A stretch of 64,000 bases of DNA from Enterocloster hominis (ex Liu et al. 2021) (GTDB lineage Bacteria; Bacillota; Clostridia; Lachnospirales; Lachnospiraceae), in NCBI GenBank assembly GCA_014385265.1, contig JACRTJ010000018.1, forward strand, positions 124,001 to 188,000. Reading direction: 5' to 3'. Under the pieces are notes generated by a model that was not told the origin of the DNA, did no database searches, and saw nothing but the letters and a program-made list of their open reading frames with translations. Positions within the stretch are counted from its first letter, which is position 1; every line of letters begins with the position of its first letter. Shown here piece by piece: positions 50,776 through 59,981 of the stretch. A program made the translations under genes and the position numbers.

Positions 50776-51663
50776 TTACTGGTTCTGCCTGCGGCTCACC
50801 AGGAGATTCACACAGGTGATGGTGAGCACGATGGCAAAAAGGATGATGGCAGCCGCTGAGGCGTAGGACGGATAACCGCCGGAGGCCCCGTACAGCATAT
50901 CGTAAACGTACCCGACAATGGTGTTCATTCCGGCAGCGTTCAGATCGGTGCCGAACAGAGCCACAGCATCGCTGTACGCCTTAAAGGCCCCGATGAAGCC
51001 GGTGATCACCAGATACACGATCATGGGAGAGATCATGGGCAGGGTGATCCTGGTAAAGGTCCTGAACCGGGAGGTCCCGTCCACCCGGGCCGCTTTATAA
51101 TAGTCCGGATTCACCGAAGCCAGGGCGCTGGTGAGGATCAGGATCTTAAAGGGCAGAACCACCCAGACCGTATAAAAACAGAGTACGGTCATTTTAGCCC
51201 AGTAGGGGCCGTCGATGAAATCCACGGACGGGCCGCCGAACCACTGGATCATCAGATTAACAAGGCCGTCGGTGTATTCCGTTTTCTGGAACAGGATCAT
51301 GAACACCAGGCCTACGGCCAGGGTGTTGGTCACATAGGGCAGAAAATAAATGGTCTGGAACAGGTCTCTTAAGGGCTTTATGGAGCTTAAGCCCAGGGAG
51401 ATGAGGAGCGCCAGGCCTGTGGACACAGGAACCGTGATGACCACCAGGAGGAGGGTGTTTTTCACCGCCTGGAGAAAATACGGGTCGTGGAGCACATAGG
51501 AATAGTTGTAGGTTCCCACGCCGAAATACGTCTGGGAAGCAAAGTTATAGCCCTCCTCCAGGGAATAGACGAAAACGTCTATGAGCGGATATACCATAAA
51601 GCAGCCGAGAAACAGGATGGCCGGAAGCAGGTACAGCCAGGGCTTTAGATCTGAATGTTTCAT
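50776..51663 (-). CDS. ABC transporter permease, MalF/UgpA type
   Basis: A 295-residue permease with six helices and the EAA motif DYYKAARVDGTSRFRTFTRI. N-terminal PWLYLLPAILFLGCFMVYPL is typical of the UgpA/MalF-type partner. It follows the ATPase gene and precedes the second permease, so it forms the heterodimeric channel with it. Confidence 0.93.
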   Translation of the reverse strand: MKHSDLKPWLYLLPAILFLGCFMVYPLIDVFVYSLEEGYNFASQTYFGVGTYNYSYVLHDPYFLQAVKNTLLLVVITVPVSTGLALLISLGLSSIKPLRDLFQTIYFLPYVTNTLAVGLVFMILFQKTEYTDGLVNLMIQWFGGPSVDFIDGPYWAKMTVLCFYTVWVVLPFKILILTSALASVNPDYYKAARVDGTSRFRTFTRITLPMISPMIVYLVITGFIGAFKAYSDAVALFGTDLNAAGMNTIVGYVYDMLYGASGGYPSYASAAAIILFAIVLTITCVNLLVSRRQNQ

Positions 51664-51684
51664 ATAAGGAAGTCCCCCTGTGTT

Positions 51685-52785
51685 TTATGAGATGGAAAAT
51701 GGGATCCGCGCTCCGGTCTCCCTGTGGAACAGGAACACCTTGGACGGCTTTAAGGAAAAATGCACGGATCCGGCGTCCCGGTCCACGGGCGTTTCTGCAG
51801 TGATGATGGAGCGGACCGAGAAATTTTCGGAACAGGGATGGGCAGAGATCACGCTCACGTCCCGGCCCATGACCTCCACCCGGCTTAAGCTGGCGGCAAA
51901 GGGGCCGTTTTCGGTGAGGATGAAGCCCTCGGGACGGATCCCCACGGTCACTGGCTGGTCCGGAACGCCCCTCACAGAAAGGACTGGCTGGTCACCAAGC
52001 CACAGCGTCTCCTTCTGCACCTCTCCCTTAAACACATTGATGGGCGGGTTCCCCAGGAATTTTGCCACAAACAGGCTGGCCGGATCGTCGTACACCTCCT
52101 GGGGGCGGCCCATCTGCATGAAGATCCCGTCCTTCATGACCACGATCTGGTCGGAGATGCTCATGGCCTCCTCCTGGTCGTGGGTGACGAAAACGGTGGT
52201 GACTCTGGTCTCCTGCTGGATCTTCCGGATCTCCTCCCGGGTCTGGAGCCGCAGGCGGGCGTCCAGGTTAGACAGAGGCTCGTCTAAGAGGAGCACGTTG
52301 GGCGTTTTCACCAGGGCCCTGGCGATGGCTACCCGCTGCTGCTGGCCGCCGGAAAGCTCACGGGGCTTCCGGTCCATGAGCCCCTGGATCTGTACCAGTC
52401 CAGCGGCTTTTTCTGCCTGCCGGTTCATTTCTTCTTTGGACAGCTTCTGCTTTCCTTTGAGGTTTTCCAGAGGGAACAGGATGTTCTGGCGCACAGTCAG
52501 ATGGGGATACAGGGCGTAATTCTGGAACACCATGCCAACACCTCTGAGCTCCGGGGGCATATCCGTCACATCGGTGTCCCCGAAATAGATCTTCCCCTCT
52601 GTGGGAGCTTCCAGGCCGCAGAGCAGGTTTAAGGCCGTGCTTTTTCCGCAGCCGGACGGCCCCAGAAGGCCGATGAGGGAGCCGTCGGGGATCTCAAAGG
52701 TGAAATCACGGACGGCTGTCACCTCTTCCCCCTTCTTCCCGCGGGCCGGAAATTTTTTTGTGAGATGCTCTAATACAATTTTCAT
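51685..52785 (-). CDS. ABC transporter ATP-binding protein, UgpC/MsmK type
   Basis: A 366-residue ATPase of the carbohydrate uptake type 1 family. Walker A GLLGPSGCGKSTALNLLCGL, Q-loop GMVFQNYALYPHLTV, signature LSGGQQQRVAIARAL, Walker B VLLLDEPLSNLD and switch VFVTHDQEEAM are all intact. The C-terminal about 110 residues are the regulatory TOBE/OB part (VTVGIRPEGF). Here it leads the operon, unlike many such operons where the ATPase is distant or missing. AGGAGAT is the ribosome site. Transcribed from 52823-52850. Confidence 0.95.
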   Translation of the reverse strand: MKIVLEHLTKKFPARGKKGEEVTAVRDFTFEIPDGSLIGLLGPSGCGKSTALNLLCGLEAPTEGKIYFGDTDVTDMPPELRGVGMVFQNYALYPHLTVRQNILFPLENLKGKQKLSKEEMNRQAEKAAGLVQIQGLMDRKPRELSGGQQQRVAIARALVKTPNVLLLDEPLSNLDARLRLQTREEIRKIQQETRVTTVFVTHDQEEAMSISDQIVVMKDGIFMQMGRPQEVYDDPASLFVAKFLGNPPINVFKGEVQKETLWLGDQPVLSVRGVPDQPVTVGIRPEGFILTENGPFAASLSRVEVMGRDVSVISAHPCSENFSVRSIITAETPVDRDAGSVHFSLKPSKVFLFHRETGARIPFSIS

Positions 52786-52822
52786 GGGATCGTATCTCCT
52801 GACGTAATATTGATTCCTTTCG

Positions 52823-52850
52823 ATTATAGCGGATTCCGTTTTTTTTTCAA
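52823..52850 (-). promoter_or_regulatory. Promoter of the ABC transporter operon
   Basis: On the minus strand TTGAAA (52850-52845) and TATAAT (52828-52823) with a 16-base spacer, 38 bases before the ATPase gene. It lies in the divergent gap shared with the metallo-hydrolase gene. Confidence 0.7.
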
Positions 52851-52958
52851 GGTTTCCGGAGGAAAAGATTGGGAAGGAAGGCGGGTTGCCTTTTTTTCTC
52901 TTTCAGAGTACAATAGTCCTGACTGCGGAAGGAATGACAAAAGAAAAGAGGAATTTGA

Positions 52959-54071
52959 ATGGAAGAGATCCGAAACAAAAAGAAAATATGGGGCTGGCGG
53001 AAGGAAGGAGCAGGCCGTGGGGCCGCCCGGTTCCTGCTTTCGGTGCTGCTGGCGGCAGGACTTATTTCCGGCTGCGGAAACAGCGCCGGGGCAGAGCTGC
53101 CGGCGGAACAGACGGTGGACGGTTCCGGCCTTGAAGTCCATTTCATCGACGTGGGCCAGGCGGACGCAGCCCTGGTGCTCTGCGACGGGGAAAGCATGCT
53201 GATCGACGGCGGAAACTCTGAGGATTCGGACGTGATCTATACCTATCTGGAAAAGCAGAAGGTGGAGGAGCTGGATTATATGGTCTGTACCCATGCCCAC
53301 GAGGACCATGTGGGAGGCCTCTCCGGAGCCCTTACGTATGCGTCTGTGGATACGGCCCTTGCCCCGGTGACGGAGTACGACAGCAGGGCCTTCAGAAATT
53401 TTCTGGAGGGACTGGAAAAGCAGGGGACAGAGATCACTATACCAGAGGCCGGAGACAGCTTTTCCCTGGGAAGCGCCCAGGTGAAGATCCTGGGACCGGT
53501 CCGGGAGACGGATGAGACCAACAATACCTCCATCGTTCTCCGGATCGTATATGGGGATACTTCATTTTTATTCACCGGAGATGCGGAGCGGGAAGAGGAG
53601 GAGGACATCCTGGATACAGGGGAAGTCTTAAAGAGCACGGTCTTAAAGGTGGGCCACCACGGAAGCGACAGCTCCACTTCGTATCCGTTCCTCCGGGAGG
53701 TGATGCCGGAGTACGGCGTGATCTCTGTGGGGACCGGAAATACCTACGGCCATCCCACCCAGGAGGTCTTAAGCCGTCTGAGGGACGCGGGCGTGACGGT
53801 GTACCGGACGGACCTCCAGGGAGATATCATCTGCACCAGCGACGGTGCGGAGGTCACCTTCCGGACTGCTAAGAATACGGCTCCCCAGGAGGGAAGAAAG
53901 CCGGATCAGGAGGAGAAGGAATATATCCTCAATACAAATACCATGAAGTTCCACGCCCCCGGCTGCTCCAGCGCGGCGGAGATGGGGCCGGAGAACAAAA
54001 AGGAATTTAAAGGGACCAGAGAGGAGCTGCTGGACCAGGGATACAGTCCCTGCGGCCGGTGTAAGCCGTAG
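52959..54071 (+). CDS. Secreted ComEC/Rec2-like metallo-beta-lactamase-fold lipoprotein with Ada-type cysteine end
   Basis: A 370-residue protein. Basic N terminus, then a hydrophobic segment and lipobox GLISGC (cysteine about residue 48), so it is exported and anchored. The metallo-hydrolase domain spans about 70-310: VHFIDVGQADAALVLCDG, MLIDGG, VCTHAHEDHVGGLSGALTY (HxHxDH), FLFTGDAEREEEED and LKVGHHGSDSSTS. This is the group of stand-alone ComEC beta-lactamase domains. The last about 50 residues (YILNTNTMKFHAPGCSSAAE, then CGRCKP) resemble the metal-binding Ada-like end added to surface nucleases. An extracellular nuclease or phosphodiesterase role is inferred. Confidence 0.87.
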   Translation: MEEIRNKKKIWGWRKEGAGRGAARFLLSVLLAAGLISGCGNSAGAELPAEQTVDGSGLEVHFIDVGQADAALVLCDGESMLIDGGNSEDSDVIYTYLEKQKVEELDYMVCTHAHEDHVGGLSGALTYASVDTALAPVTEYDSRAFRNFLEGLEKQGTEITIPEAGDSFSLGSAQVKILGPVRETDETNNTSIVLRIVYGDTSFLFTGDAEREEEEDILDTGEVLKSTVLKVGHHGSDSSTSYPFLREVMPEYGVISVGTGNTYGHPTQEVLSRLRDAGVTVYRTDLQGDIICTSDGAEVTFRTAKNTAPQEGRKPDQEEKEYILNTNTMKFHAPGCSSAAEMGPENKKEFKGTREELLDQGYSPCGRCKP

Positions 54072-54092
54072 GCGGCAGGAAAGAGGAGAGCT

Positions 54093-54914
54093 ATGAAACT
54101 GGAAGAAAACAGAGCGCCGGACCCGAAGGAGGAGTCCATGGCCGGGGACAGGCAGGAGATCATGGAGATCGCCATGCGGGCCGGCCACATCCTTCTGGAA
54201 AACGGCGCAGAGATCTCCCGGGTGGAGGAGACCATTGACCGGATCTGCCGTCATTACGGGATCCAGTCAGCAAATTCGTTTGTCCTCAGCAATGGGATCT
54301 TTTCCACCATGGGAAACCAGAGAGAAGAATTCTTTGCCAGGGTGCAGCACATTCCCGTCAGCGGCGCCCACCTGAACCGGGTGGCGGCCGTCAACCAGCT
54401 TTCCCGGGAGATCGAGGAAGGAAAACACACCATCGCGGATCTGGAGCGGTGCCTGGACGACATTGAAAACATGCCGGGAAAGCGAAACATTGTCCAGATC
54501 ATGGCGTCGGCAGTGGGAAGCGGCGCATTCTGTTTGTTTTTCGGCGGGGATCTCCTGGACAGCGCGGCGGCATTTTTATCCGGGATGCTTTTGTATGTGT
54601 ATATCCTCTACGGGGGATACAGGCTTTCCCGGCTGGTGGAGCATATCCTGGGAGGGGCCCTGGTAACGTTTTTATGTATGGTATTCTATCACCTGGGCCT
54701 GGGCCATAACGTCAGCTCCATGATCATCGGCTCTGTGATCCCCATGATCCCCGGGGTGGCCTTCACCAACGCGATCCGGGATCTGACGGACGGGGACTAT
54801 ATTGCCGGTTCGGTGCGGATGATGGATACGGCGCTGGTGGTCCTGGGGATCGCCCTGGGAGTGGGGATGATGTTCACCGCTTATTACCGGATCACAGGAG
54901 GGAATCTGCTATGA
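54093..54914 (+). CDS. Threonine/serine exporter, ThrE N-terminal-type subunit (DUF1212)
   Basis: A 273-residue protein. The N-terminal about 120 residues are the DUF1212 segment (MEIAMRAGHILLENGAEISR, then VEETIDRICRHYG, SFVLSNGIFST, RVAAVNQLSREIEEGKHTI). Five hydrophobic helices follow, with SMIIGSVIPMIPGVAFTNAI as a hallmark. Together with the next gene it corresponds to the two halves of corynebacterial ThrE. Its stop overlaps the partner's start (ATGA). It follows the metallo-hydrolase gene by 21 bases. Confidence 0.9.
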   Translation: MKLEENRAPDPKEESMAGDRQEIMEIAMRAGHILLENGAEISRVEETIDRICRHYGIQSANSFVLSNGIFSTMGNQREEFFARVQHIPVSGAHLNRVAAVNQLSREIEEGKHTIADLERCLDDIENMPGKRNIVQIMASAVGSGAFCLFFGGDLLDSAAAFLSGMLLYVYILYGGYRLSRLVEHILGGALVTFLCMVFYHLGLGHNVSSMIIGSVIPMIPGVAFTNAIRDLTDGDYIAGSVRMMDTALVVLGIALGVGMMFTAYYRITGGNLL

Positions 54915-55426
54915 CAGAGCTTTCTGCATGGTTTGCTTTTTTTCCGTCCTTTCCCACAGGCGAGCTTTTTAAGCAGCTTCTGGCGGCGGGCGTGGGGACG
55001 GCGGCCTTTTCCGTCCTGTTTTATGTACCAAGGAAATACTATGGCTTCTGCGCGGCCTGCGGTGCCTGGGGCTGGCTCACATATTTTGTTCTGGAATGGG
55101 CCGGGATGACCGTAACGGAGGCTACATTTTTTGCGGCAGCAGCGGTGGTTTTTTTGTCCAGGCTGTTTGCGGTCATGGAGCGGTGCCCGGCCACTCTGTT
55201 CATGATCCCGGGGATCTTTCCCCTGGTGCCTGGGGCTGGGATCTACTGGACGGCTTATTACATCGTGACGGACCAGATGGAACTGGCCAGCCGTACGGGC
55301 TTTTCCGCTGTCAAGGCGGCGGTGGCCATCGTTCTGGGGATCATTTTTGTGTTTGAGATCCCTCAGAGCTTTTTTAAACGGGTCCTGGGAAAAAAACGGG
55401 CGGGGGAAACCGCCCGGAACCAGTAA
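54911..55426 (+). CDS. Threonine/serine exporter, second subunit (DUF3815)
   Basis: A 171-residue membrane protein with four to five helices: LLAAGVGTAAFSVLFYVPRK, YGFCAACGAWGWLTYFVLEW, ATFFAAAAVVFLSRLFAVME, TLFMIPGIFPLVPGAGIYWT and AAVAIVLGIIFVFEIPQSFF. The IPGIFPLVPGAG motif mirrors the exporter core motif of the first subunit. It is translated together with that gene. A basic tail follows. Confidence 0.9.
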   Translation: MTELSAWFAFFPSFPTGELFKQLLAAGVGTAAFSVLFYVPRKYYGFCAACGAWGWLTYFVLEWAGMTVTEATFFAAAAVVFLSRLFAVMERCPATLFMIPGIFPLVPGAGIYWTAYYIVTDQMELASRTGFSAVKAAVAIVLGIIFVFEIPQSFFKRVLGKKRAGETARNQ

Positions 55427-55457
55427 AATGCGCCGGGAAAGAAAAAGAATACAGGTA

Positions 55458-55486
55458 TTTACAGATTTTTCCCAATATGCTATAAT
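55458..55486 (+). promoter_or_regulatory. Promoter of SEC-C protein gene
   Basis: TTTACA (55458-55463) and TATAAT (55481-55486) with a 17-base spacer, 45 bases before the ATG at 55531. Confidence 0.7.
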
Positions 55487-55530
55487 ACTAAGAGTCTGTA
55501 TCTTAAGAATACGAAAAGGATGGTTTTACA

Positions 55531-56046
55531 ATGGCAACTTTACTTGAAACATGGAGAAACCTGGCATACGGTGATGGCCTCGACGATAAAAAGAGAGAAG
55601 AGCTCTGGACAGGATATTTTACAGTGGAGAAGGGAATCTACGAGAAGATCCTTTCCGACCCGGCCCAGGTGGTAGAGGGGACCGTAAAGGAGCTGGCTGA
55701 AAAGTATGAGACAGAAGTGCTCATCATGACCGGATTCTTAGACGGCATCAACGAGAGCTTAAAGGGATATGAGAACCCCATCGAGACAATGGACGAGAAT
55801 ACGGCCGTTAAGATCGAGATCGATCCGGAGAAGCTGTACTACAATATGGTGGAAGCGAAGGCGACCTGGCTGTATGGCCTTCCCCAGTGGGAAACGATCC
55901 TCACTGAGGAAAAGAGGAACGAGCTTTATAAGGCCCAGAAGGCTTCCGGTACAGTACGCCGTGAAGGCCATAAGATCTACCCCAACGATCCGTGTCCCTG
56001 CGGAAGTGGTAAAAAATATAAAAAGTGCTGCGGACGGAATCAGTAA
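55531..56046 (+). CDS. SEC-C zinc-motif protein
   Basis: A 171-residue protein. The C-terminal 22 residues are a SEC-C motif, [20 protein letters not shown], the zinc hook that in SecA contacts SecB or ribosomes. The first about 145 residues ([35 protein letters not shown] and [15 protein letters not shown]) are helical with no family I can name; many Clostridia have this arrangement. AAGGATGG is the ribosome site. Own promoter. Confidence 0.85.
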   Translation: MATLLETWRNLAYGDGLDDKKREELWTGYFTVEKGIYEKILSDPAQVVEGTVKELAEKYETEVLIMTGFLDGINESLKGYENPIETMDENTAVKIEIDPEKLYYNMVEAKATWLYGLPQWETILTEEKRNELYKAQKASGTVRREGHKIYPNDPCPCGSGKKYKKCCGRNQ

Positions 56047-56121
56047 AAAGCTGACGGACATGGGAGCGTTGCAGAATCTGTGGAAATTCTGCTGCGCTCC
56101 CTTTTTACGCGAGGGAGACAC

Positions 56122-56886
56122 ATGGAAGCATATACGGGATTTGCGGCGGTTTATGATACATTTATGGATAATGTCCCCTATGGGGAATGGTGCGAATACC
56201 TGACAGGGCTTTTAAAGGAGAACGGTGTGGAGAGCGGACTGGTCCTGGACCTGGGCTGCGGCACCGGGAGCCTTACGGAGCTTCTGGCTGCCAGGGGCTA
56301 TGATATGATCGGCATTGATTATTCAGAAGAAATGCTGGAGCTGGCAGCCGGAAAGCGGGCGGAGTCGGGACAGGATATCCTGTATCTCTGCCAGGATATG
56401 CGGGAGTTTGAGCTGTACGGCACTGTGAGGGCTGTGGTGTCCATCTGTGACTGCATCAACTATATCACAGACCCGGCGGACCTGGCAGAGGTTTTTTCCC
56501 TGGTCAATAATTATCTGGATCCGGGCGGAGTCTTTATTTTCGATCTGAATACGGAATATAAGTACGCCCAGGTCATGGGAGACACCACGGTGGCAGAGGA
56601 CCGGGAGGAATCCAGTTTTATCTGGGACAACCAGTATGATCCGGAGGAGAGGATCAATATTTACGATCTGGCGATATTCCTGCGGGAGGAAAACGGTCTT
56701 TACAGGAAATACCAGGAGACCCATTACCAGCGGGCTTATTCCTTACAAGAAATACAGGAGGCCCTGGCTCTGGCCGGAATGGAATTTGTGACGGCATATG
56801 ACGCTTTTACAAAGGATGCGCCCCGGAAGGAAAGCGAAAGGATCTACGTCATAGCCAGGGAGCACGGAAAGAAGCAGAATAATTAA
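56122..56886 (+). CDS. Class I SAM-dependent methyltransferase
   Basis: A 254-residue methyltransferase. Motif I is LVLDLGCGTGSLTELLAARG, motif II region MIGIDYSEEMLELA, and the third strand region YLCQDMREFELYGTVRAVVS. N-terminal FAAVYDTFMDNVPYGEWCEY is characteristic of a conserved Firmicutes group. The substrate is unknown. The ATG at 56122 follows GAGGGAG; an upstream frame reaches 56080 but lacks a site. The hslO gene follows 15 bases after the stop. Confidence 0.9.
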   Translation: MEAYTGFAAVYDTFMDNVPYGEWCEYLTGLLKENGVESGLVLDLGCGTGSLTELLAARGYDMIGIDYSEEMLELAAGKRAESGQDILYLCQDMREFELYGTVRAVVSICDCINYITDPADLAEVFSLVNNYLDPGGVFIFDLNTEYKYAQVMGDTTVAEDREESSFIWDNQYDPEERINIYDLAIFLREENGLYRKYQETHYQRAYSLQEIQEALALAGMEFVTAYDAFTKDAPRKESERIYVIAREHGKKQNN

Positions 56887-56901
56887 GGAAGGTTTGAGAA
56901 T

Positions 56902-57786
56902 ATGACGGATTATATAATCAGAGCAACGGCAGCGGAGGGACAGATCCGCGCCTTTGCAGCTACCACCAGGGATCTGGTGGAGGCTGCCAGAGATGCCCAT
57001 AATACCAGCCCGGTGGCTACGGCAGCCCTGGGACGGCTTTTAACGGCCGGAGCCATGATGGGGATCATGATGAAGGGAGAAAAGGATCTTCTGACCCTCC
57101 GGGCAGAGGGAGACGGCCCCATTGGCGGCCTTTTGGTGACCGCAGATTCTAAAGGGGACGTCAAGGGCTACGCCTTCAACCCGGAGGTCATGCTGCCGCC
57201 CAACGCCCAGGGAAAGCTGGATGTGGGAGGCGCTCTTGGGGTGGGCGTCTTAAGTGTGATCCGGGATATCGGCTTAAAGGAGCCCTATGTGGGCCAGACC
57301 ATTCTGGTTTCCGGTGAGATCGCCGAGGATCTGACGTACTATTACGCCACCTCTGAGCAGGTTCCGTCCTCGGTAGCTCTGGGAGTCCTTATGAATAAGG
57401 ATAACACGGTCCGCCAGGCCGGAGGCTTCATTATCCAGCTGATGCCGGGAGCTTCTGATGACTGCATCGACCGGCTGGAGGCCCGTCTGGGAGAGATGAG
57501 CTCCATCACCGCTCTTCTGGATGCTGGAAAGACACCGGAGGAGATCTTGGAAGATCTTCTGGGGGATATGGGCCTGGAGATCCTGGACCGTCTGCCTGCC
57601 AGGTTCCACTGTGACTGCCATAAGTCCCGGGTAGCCAGAGCCATTACGAGTATTGGAAAAAAAGAGCTCCAGAGCATGATCGACGAAGGAAAGCCCATTG
57701 AGGTGAGCTGCCATTTCTGTAATAAGATCTATACATTTACAGTGGATGAGTTAAAGGAAATGCTGGAAAAGGCCACCAGGCCATAA
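56902..57786 (+). CDS. hslO: Hsp33, redox-activated holdase
   Basis: A 294-residue Hsp33. The N-terminal domain opens TDYIIRATAAEGQIRAFAAT; the family core is present (LLVTADSKGDVKGYAFNPEV; GVLSVIRDIGLKEPYVGQT). The zinc cysteines are C-x-C in FHCDCHKSR and C-x2-C in VSCHFCNKIY, so the redox switch is intact. It protects proteins under oxidative stress. AAGGAAGG precedes the ATG. Confidence 0.96.
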   Translation: MTDYIIRATAAEGQIRAFAATTRDLVEAARDAHNTSPVATAALGRLLTAGAMMGIMMKGEKDLLTLRAEGDGPIGGLLVTADSKGDVKGYAFNPEVMLPPNAQGKLDVGGALGVGVLSVIRDIGLKEPYVGQTILVSGEIAEDLTYYYATSEQVPSSVALGVLMNKDNTVRQAGGFIIQLMPGASDDCIDRLEARLGEMSSITALLDAGKTPEEILEDLLGDMGLEILDRLPARFHCDCHKSRVARAITSIGKKELQSMIDEGKPIEVSCHFCNKIYTFTVDELKEMLEKATRP

Positions 57787-57826
57787 AGGATACGGATCAG
57801 AAACACCGGAGAGAACGGGATCCCGG

Positions 57827-57899
57827 AGAATGCTGCAAAAGAGGGTACTGCAAAGGAAGGGCTTTGGAAAGCTTCTTCACCTGTTTTGCAGCATCCTCT
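57827..57899. repeat. Inverted repeat with large loop after hslO
   Basis: ATGCTGCAAAA (near 57830) and TTTTGCAGCAT (near 57885) can form an 11-bp stem around about 45 bases, inside the gap of 195 bases between convergent hslO and the cold-shock gene. The loop repeats part of the motif (CTGCAAAGG). A U-run is missing, so it is not a classic terminator. Confidence 0.5.
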
Positions 57900-57984
57900 G
57901 ATGTAATCAGCTTCATGCACATCCGCTTCGTTCTAACAAGCTGTTTCTCTGGTTAGAAAAAGGCATAATGAGAATCGGCGATTA

Positions 57985-58179
57985 GAGTCTGGTTACGTTG
58001 ACGGCCTGGGGACCTTTGGAACCCTCGATCACGTCGAATTCGACGTCTGCACCTTCGTCGAGGGTCTTAAAGCCTTCCATATTAAGACCAGAGTAGTGTA
58101 CGAACACGTCATGCCCATCTGCATCGCAGATAAAGCCGTAACCTTTTTGGTTGTTAAACCACTTAACTGTACCTTTCAT
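57985..58179 (-). CDS. Cold-shock protein, CspA family
   Basis: A 65-residue OB-fold RNA chaperone, reading from the ATG at 58179 to the stop at about 57982. RNA-binding motifs [11 protein letters not shown] (RNP1-like) and DVFVHYSGL (RNP2-like) follow [19 protein letters not shown] precedes the ATG. The promoter at 58226-58254 leaves a 5' leader of about 45 bases. Function is known from the family. Confidence 0.95.
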
Positions 58180-58225
58180 ATGATACCTCCGCAATAAGAC
58201 CTTGCAGGCCGCGCCTGCTGTGTTC

Positions 58226-58254
58226 ACAATAGCACAACCGGTCGGGGATGTCAA
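58226..58254 (-). promoter_or_regulatory. Promoter of cold-shock gene
   Basis: On the minus strand TTGACA (58254-58249) and TATTGT (58231-58226), 17-base spacer. Confidence 0.7.
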
Positions 58255-58311
58255 ATAAAATCATGTGGCTGATTTTGCGGTTATTCAAAAAATATGAGGG
58301 AATCTTGCAAT

Positions 58312-58887
58312 ATGAAAAAAAGATTGGATTTTCAGCACAAAACGAAAAATAACGCCTGGAACCATTTCCGGACCATCACCCACCACCGGCTGCTGGTCAT
58401 GAAGGGCTGCTTCCAGGTAGGGCTTTACAGACAGGGGCTGCTCCACGATCTGTCCAAATATACCTGGACAGAATTTAGGACGGGAGTCCGCTATTATCAG
58501 GGAGACCGCAGCCCCAATGCGGCTGAGAAGGAGATCATGGGGTATTCTCCGGCCTGGCTCCACCACAAAGGGAGGAATAAGCACCATTTTGAGTACTGGA
58601 CCGATGTTTCCACCAGGGAGGATAACTGGAGGATCGTTGGAGTGAAGATGCCGGTCCAGTATTTTGTTGAGATGGTCATGGACCGGATCGCCGCATCCAG
58701 GACGTACCGGGGCAGGGCGTACACGGACGGAGACCCATATGCATATTTTTCACGCAGCAAGGATGTTCTGACCATGCACCCGGAAACCAAACGGGAACTG
58801 GATAAGGTGCTCCGTATGCTGGAGAAAAAGGGGGAGCCGTATACCTTCCGGTATCTGCGGTATCTTTTGAAAAAAGGGGATTATTAA
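58312..58887 (+). CDS. DUF5662 family protein
   Basis: A 191-residue protein. HFRTITHHRLLVMKGCFQVG, then YRQGLLHDLSKYTWTEFRTG and WLHHKGRNKHHFEYWTD give many histidines and an HD in a helix (LLHDLSKY), hinting at a metal-dependent phosphohydrolase of HD-like type. That is an inference. The family is common in Clostridia and listed as DUF5662. The ATG at 58312 has GAGGGA about ten bases upstream; an ATG at 58294 is possible. Confidence 0.8.
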   Translation: MKKRLDFQHKTKNNAWNHFRTITHHRLLVMKGCFQVGLYRQGLLHDLSKYTWTEFRTGVRYYQGDRSPNAAEKEIMGYSPAWLHHKGRNKHHFEYWTDVSTREDNWRIVGVKMPVQYFVEMVMDRIAASRTYRGRAYTDGDPYAYFSRSKDVLTMHPETKRELDKVLRMLEKKGEPYTFRYLRYLLKKGDY

Positions 58888-58901
58888 GAGATCTGGGCGG
58901 C

Positions 58902-59981
58902 TTAGAAAAGCTCCGCCCAGATTTTTTTAATATACTGGTTGAGCCGGACGGGATCCTGGAAACAGGAGGGCGAAAACTCAAAGAATCCAGTCCTGTCTTT
59001 GGAAGAGGTCTTAAATTCCGGAATCCAGACAGGCTCCGGCTGGGGAAGGAAAACGCCGCTTTTTTTCGTATAGCACGTTTCCTTTGTGGCTTTTATGCGG
59101 GCGTCCCGGTCCACGTATTCGCCGACGCTTTTGTGGACCGCCGTATCCTCGTAGATCAGATAATAGTAGTCCTTATAGCTGGGATAATAGTATTTAAGGG
59201 TTCCCTCATAAAGCCGGATGGAAAGCTCCAGGGCATTTCCGGCAGCCGCAAAACCGTAGGAGGGGACGGCGGCACAGAGGGGCCGGGGCAGAACGGTCTC
59301 TTCTTCTCCCTTTAAGGAAAGCAGGAGCCGGGGCGTTTCACCCGCCGCCTTTTTCAGATCCAGAAGAGTAAAATCCTGGGTAAAAAAGTCCGGATAAAAC
59401 AGGATCGGCAGGAGCGAGGGCATTCCCTTCAGATCCTCTTCATTATGGAGAAGAAGGAGCCTTAAGAGGTTTTTGTCCCTGGTTTTCAGATAGTCCTCGT
59501 AAACGCTTATGAGCTGTCCGCCGTCGAAGCGGTCCTCCCGGCAGATGGAGAGAAAGCCTTCGATAGTCTTCTGCTTCAGGTTTTCCAGTCCCAGATGCTT
59601 TTTCCAGGGCTTGATGCGCTTATAGATATCCACGCTTTCCACGCCGGAAAAATCACAGGGGAGCTTAAGGGCCCTGCACCGCTTCATAAGGAAGGGGATA
59701 TCAAAGGTATCTCCGTTAAAATGGACCAGGACGGAGTAGTCCTTTAAAAAGGAGAAAAAGCTCTGGATCACCTGGGCCTCAGAGGCCTTTGTGTCGGCAA
59801 ACCACTGGATAAAATGGGCGCGGCCTTCCTTATAAAACACACAGCCGATCAGATAGACTGTGCAGAAGTCTCCGGAAAAGCCGGTGGTCTCAATATCAAA
59901 GAACAGGAGAGAAGCGGGATCCCCCAGGCGGGCCAGGGGATAGGATCCCTCCGCGTCAAAAGTATTCTGGATCGTTATCAT
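58902..59981 (-). CDS. YprB-like RNase H-fold exonuclease domain protein
   Basis: About 359 residues. An RNase H-like exonuclease domain covers the first 190: LLFFDIETTGFSGDFCTVYL with the DxE pair, LVHFNGDTFDIPFLMKRCRA, and VYEDYLKTRDKNLLRLLLLH with the distal acidic residues. C-terminal about 150 residues are beta-rich and unclassified. The B. subtilis relative YprB lies beside a helicase gene, not so here. The ATG at 59981 is the first methionine that gives a tidy start; the frame runs to 60062. AAAGGAAC lies 15 bases away. It is convergent with the DUF5662 gene. Confidence 0.82.
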   Translation of the reverse strand: MITIQNTFDAEGSYPLARLGDPASLLFFDIETTGFSGDFCTVYLIGCVFYKEGRAHFIQWFADTKASEAQVIQSFFSFLKDYSVLVHFNGDTFDIPFLMKRCRALKLPCDFSGVESVDIYKRIKPWKKHLGLENLKQKTIEGFLSICREDRFDGGQLISVYEDYLKTRDKNLLRLLLLHNEEDLKGMPSLLPILFYPDFFTQDFTLLDLKKAAGETPRLLLSLKGEEETVLPRPLCAAVPSYGFAAAGNALELSIRLYEGTLKYYYPSYKDYYYLIYEDTAVHKSVGEYVDRDARIKATKETCYTKKSGVFLPQPEPVWIPEFKTSSKDRTGFFEFSPSCFQDPVRLNQYIKKIWAELF

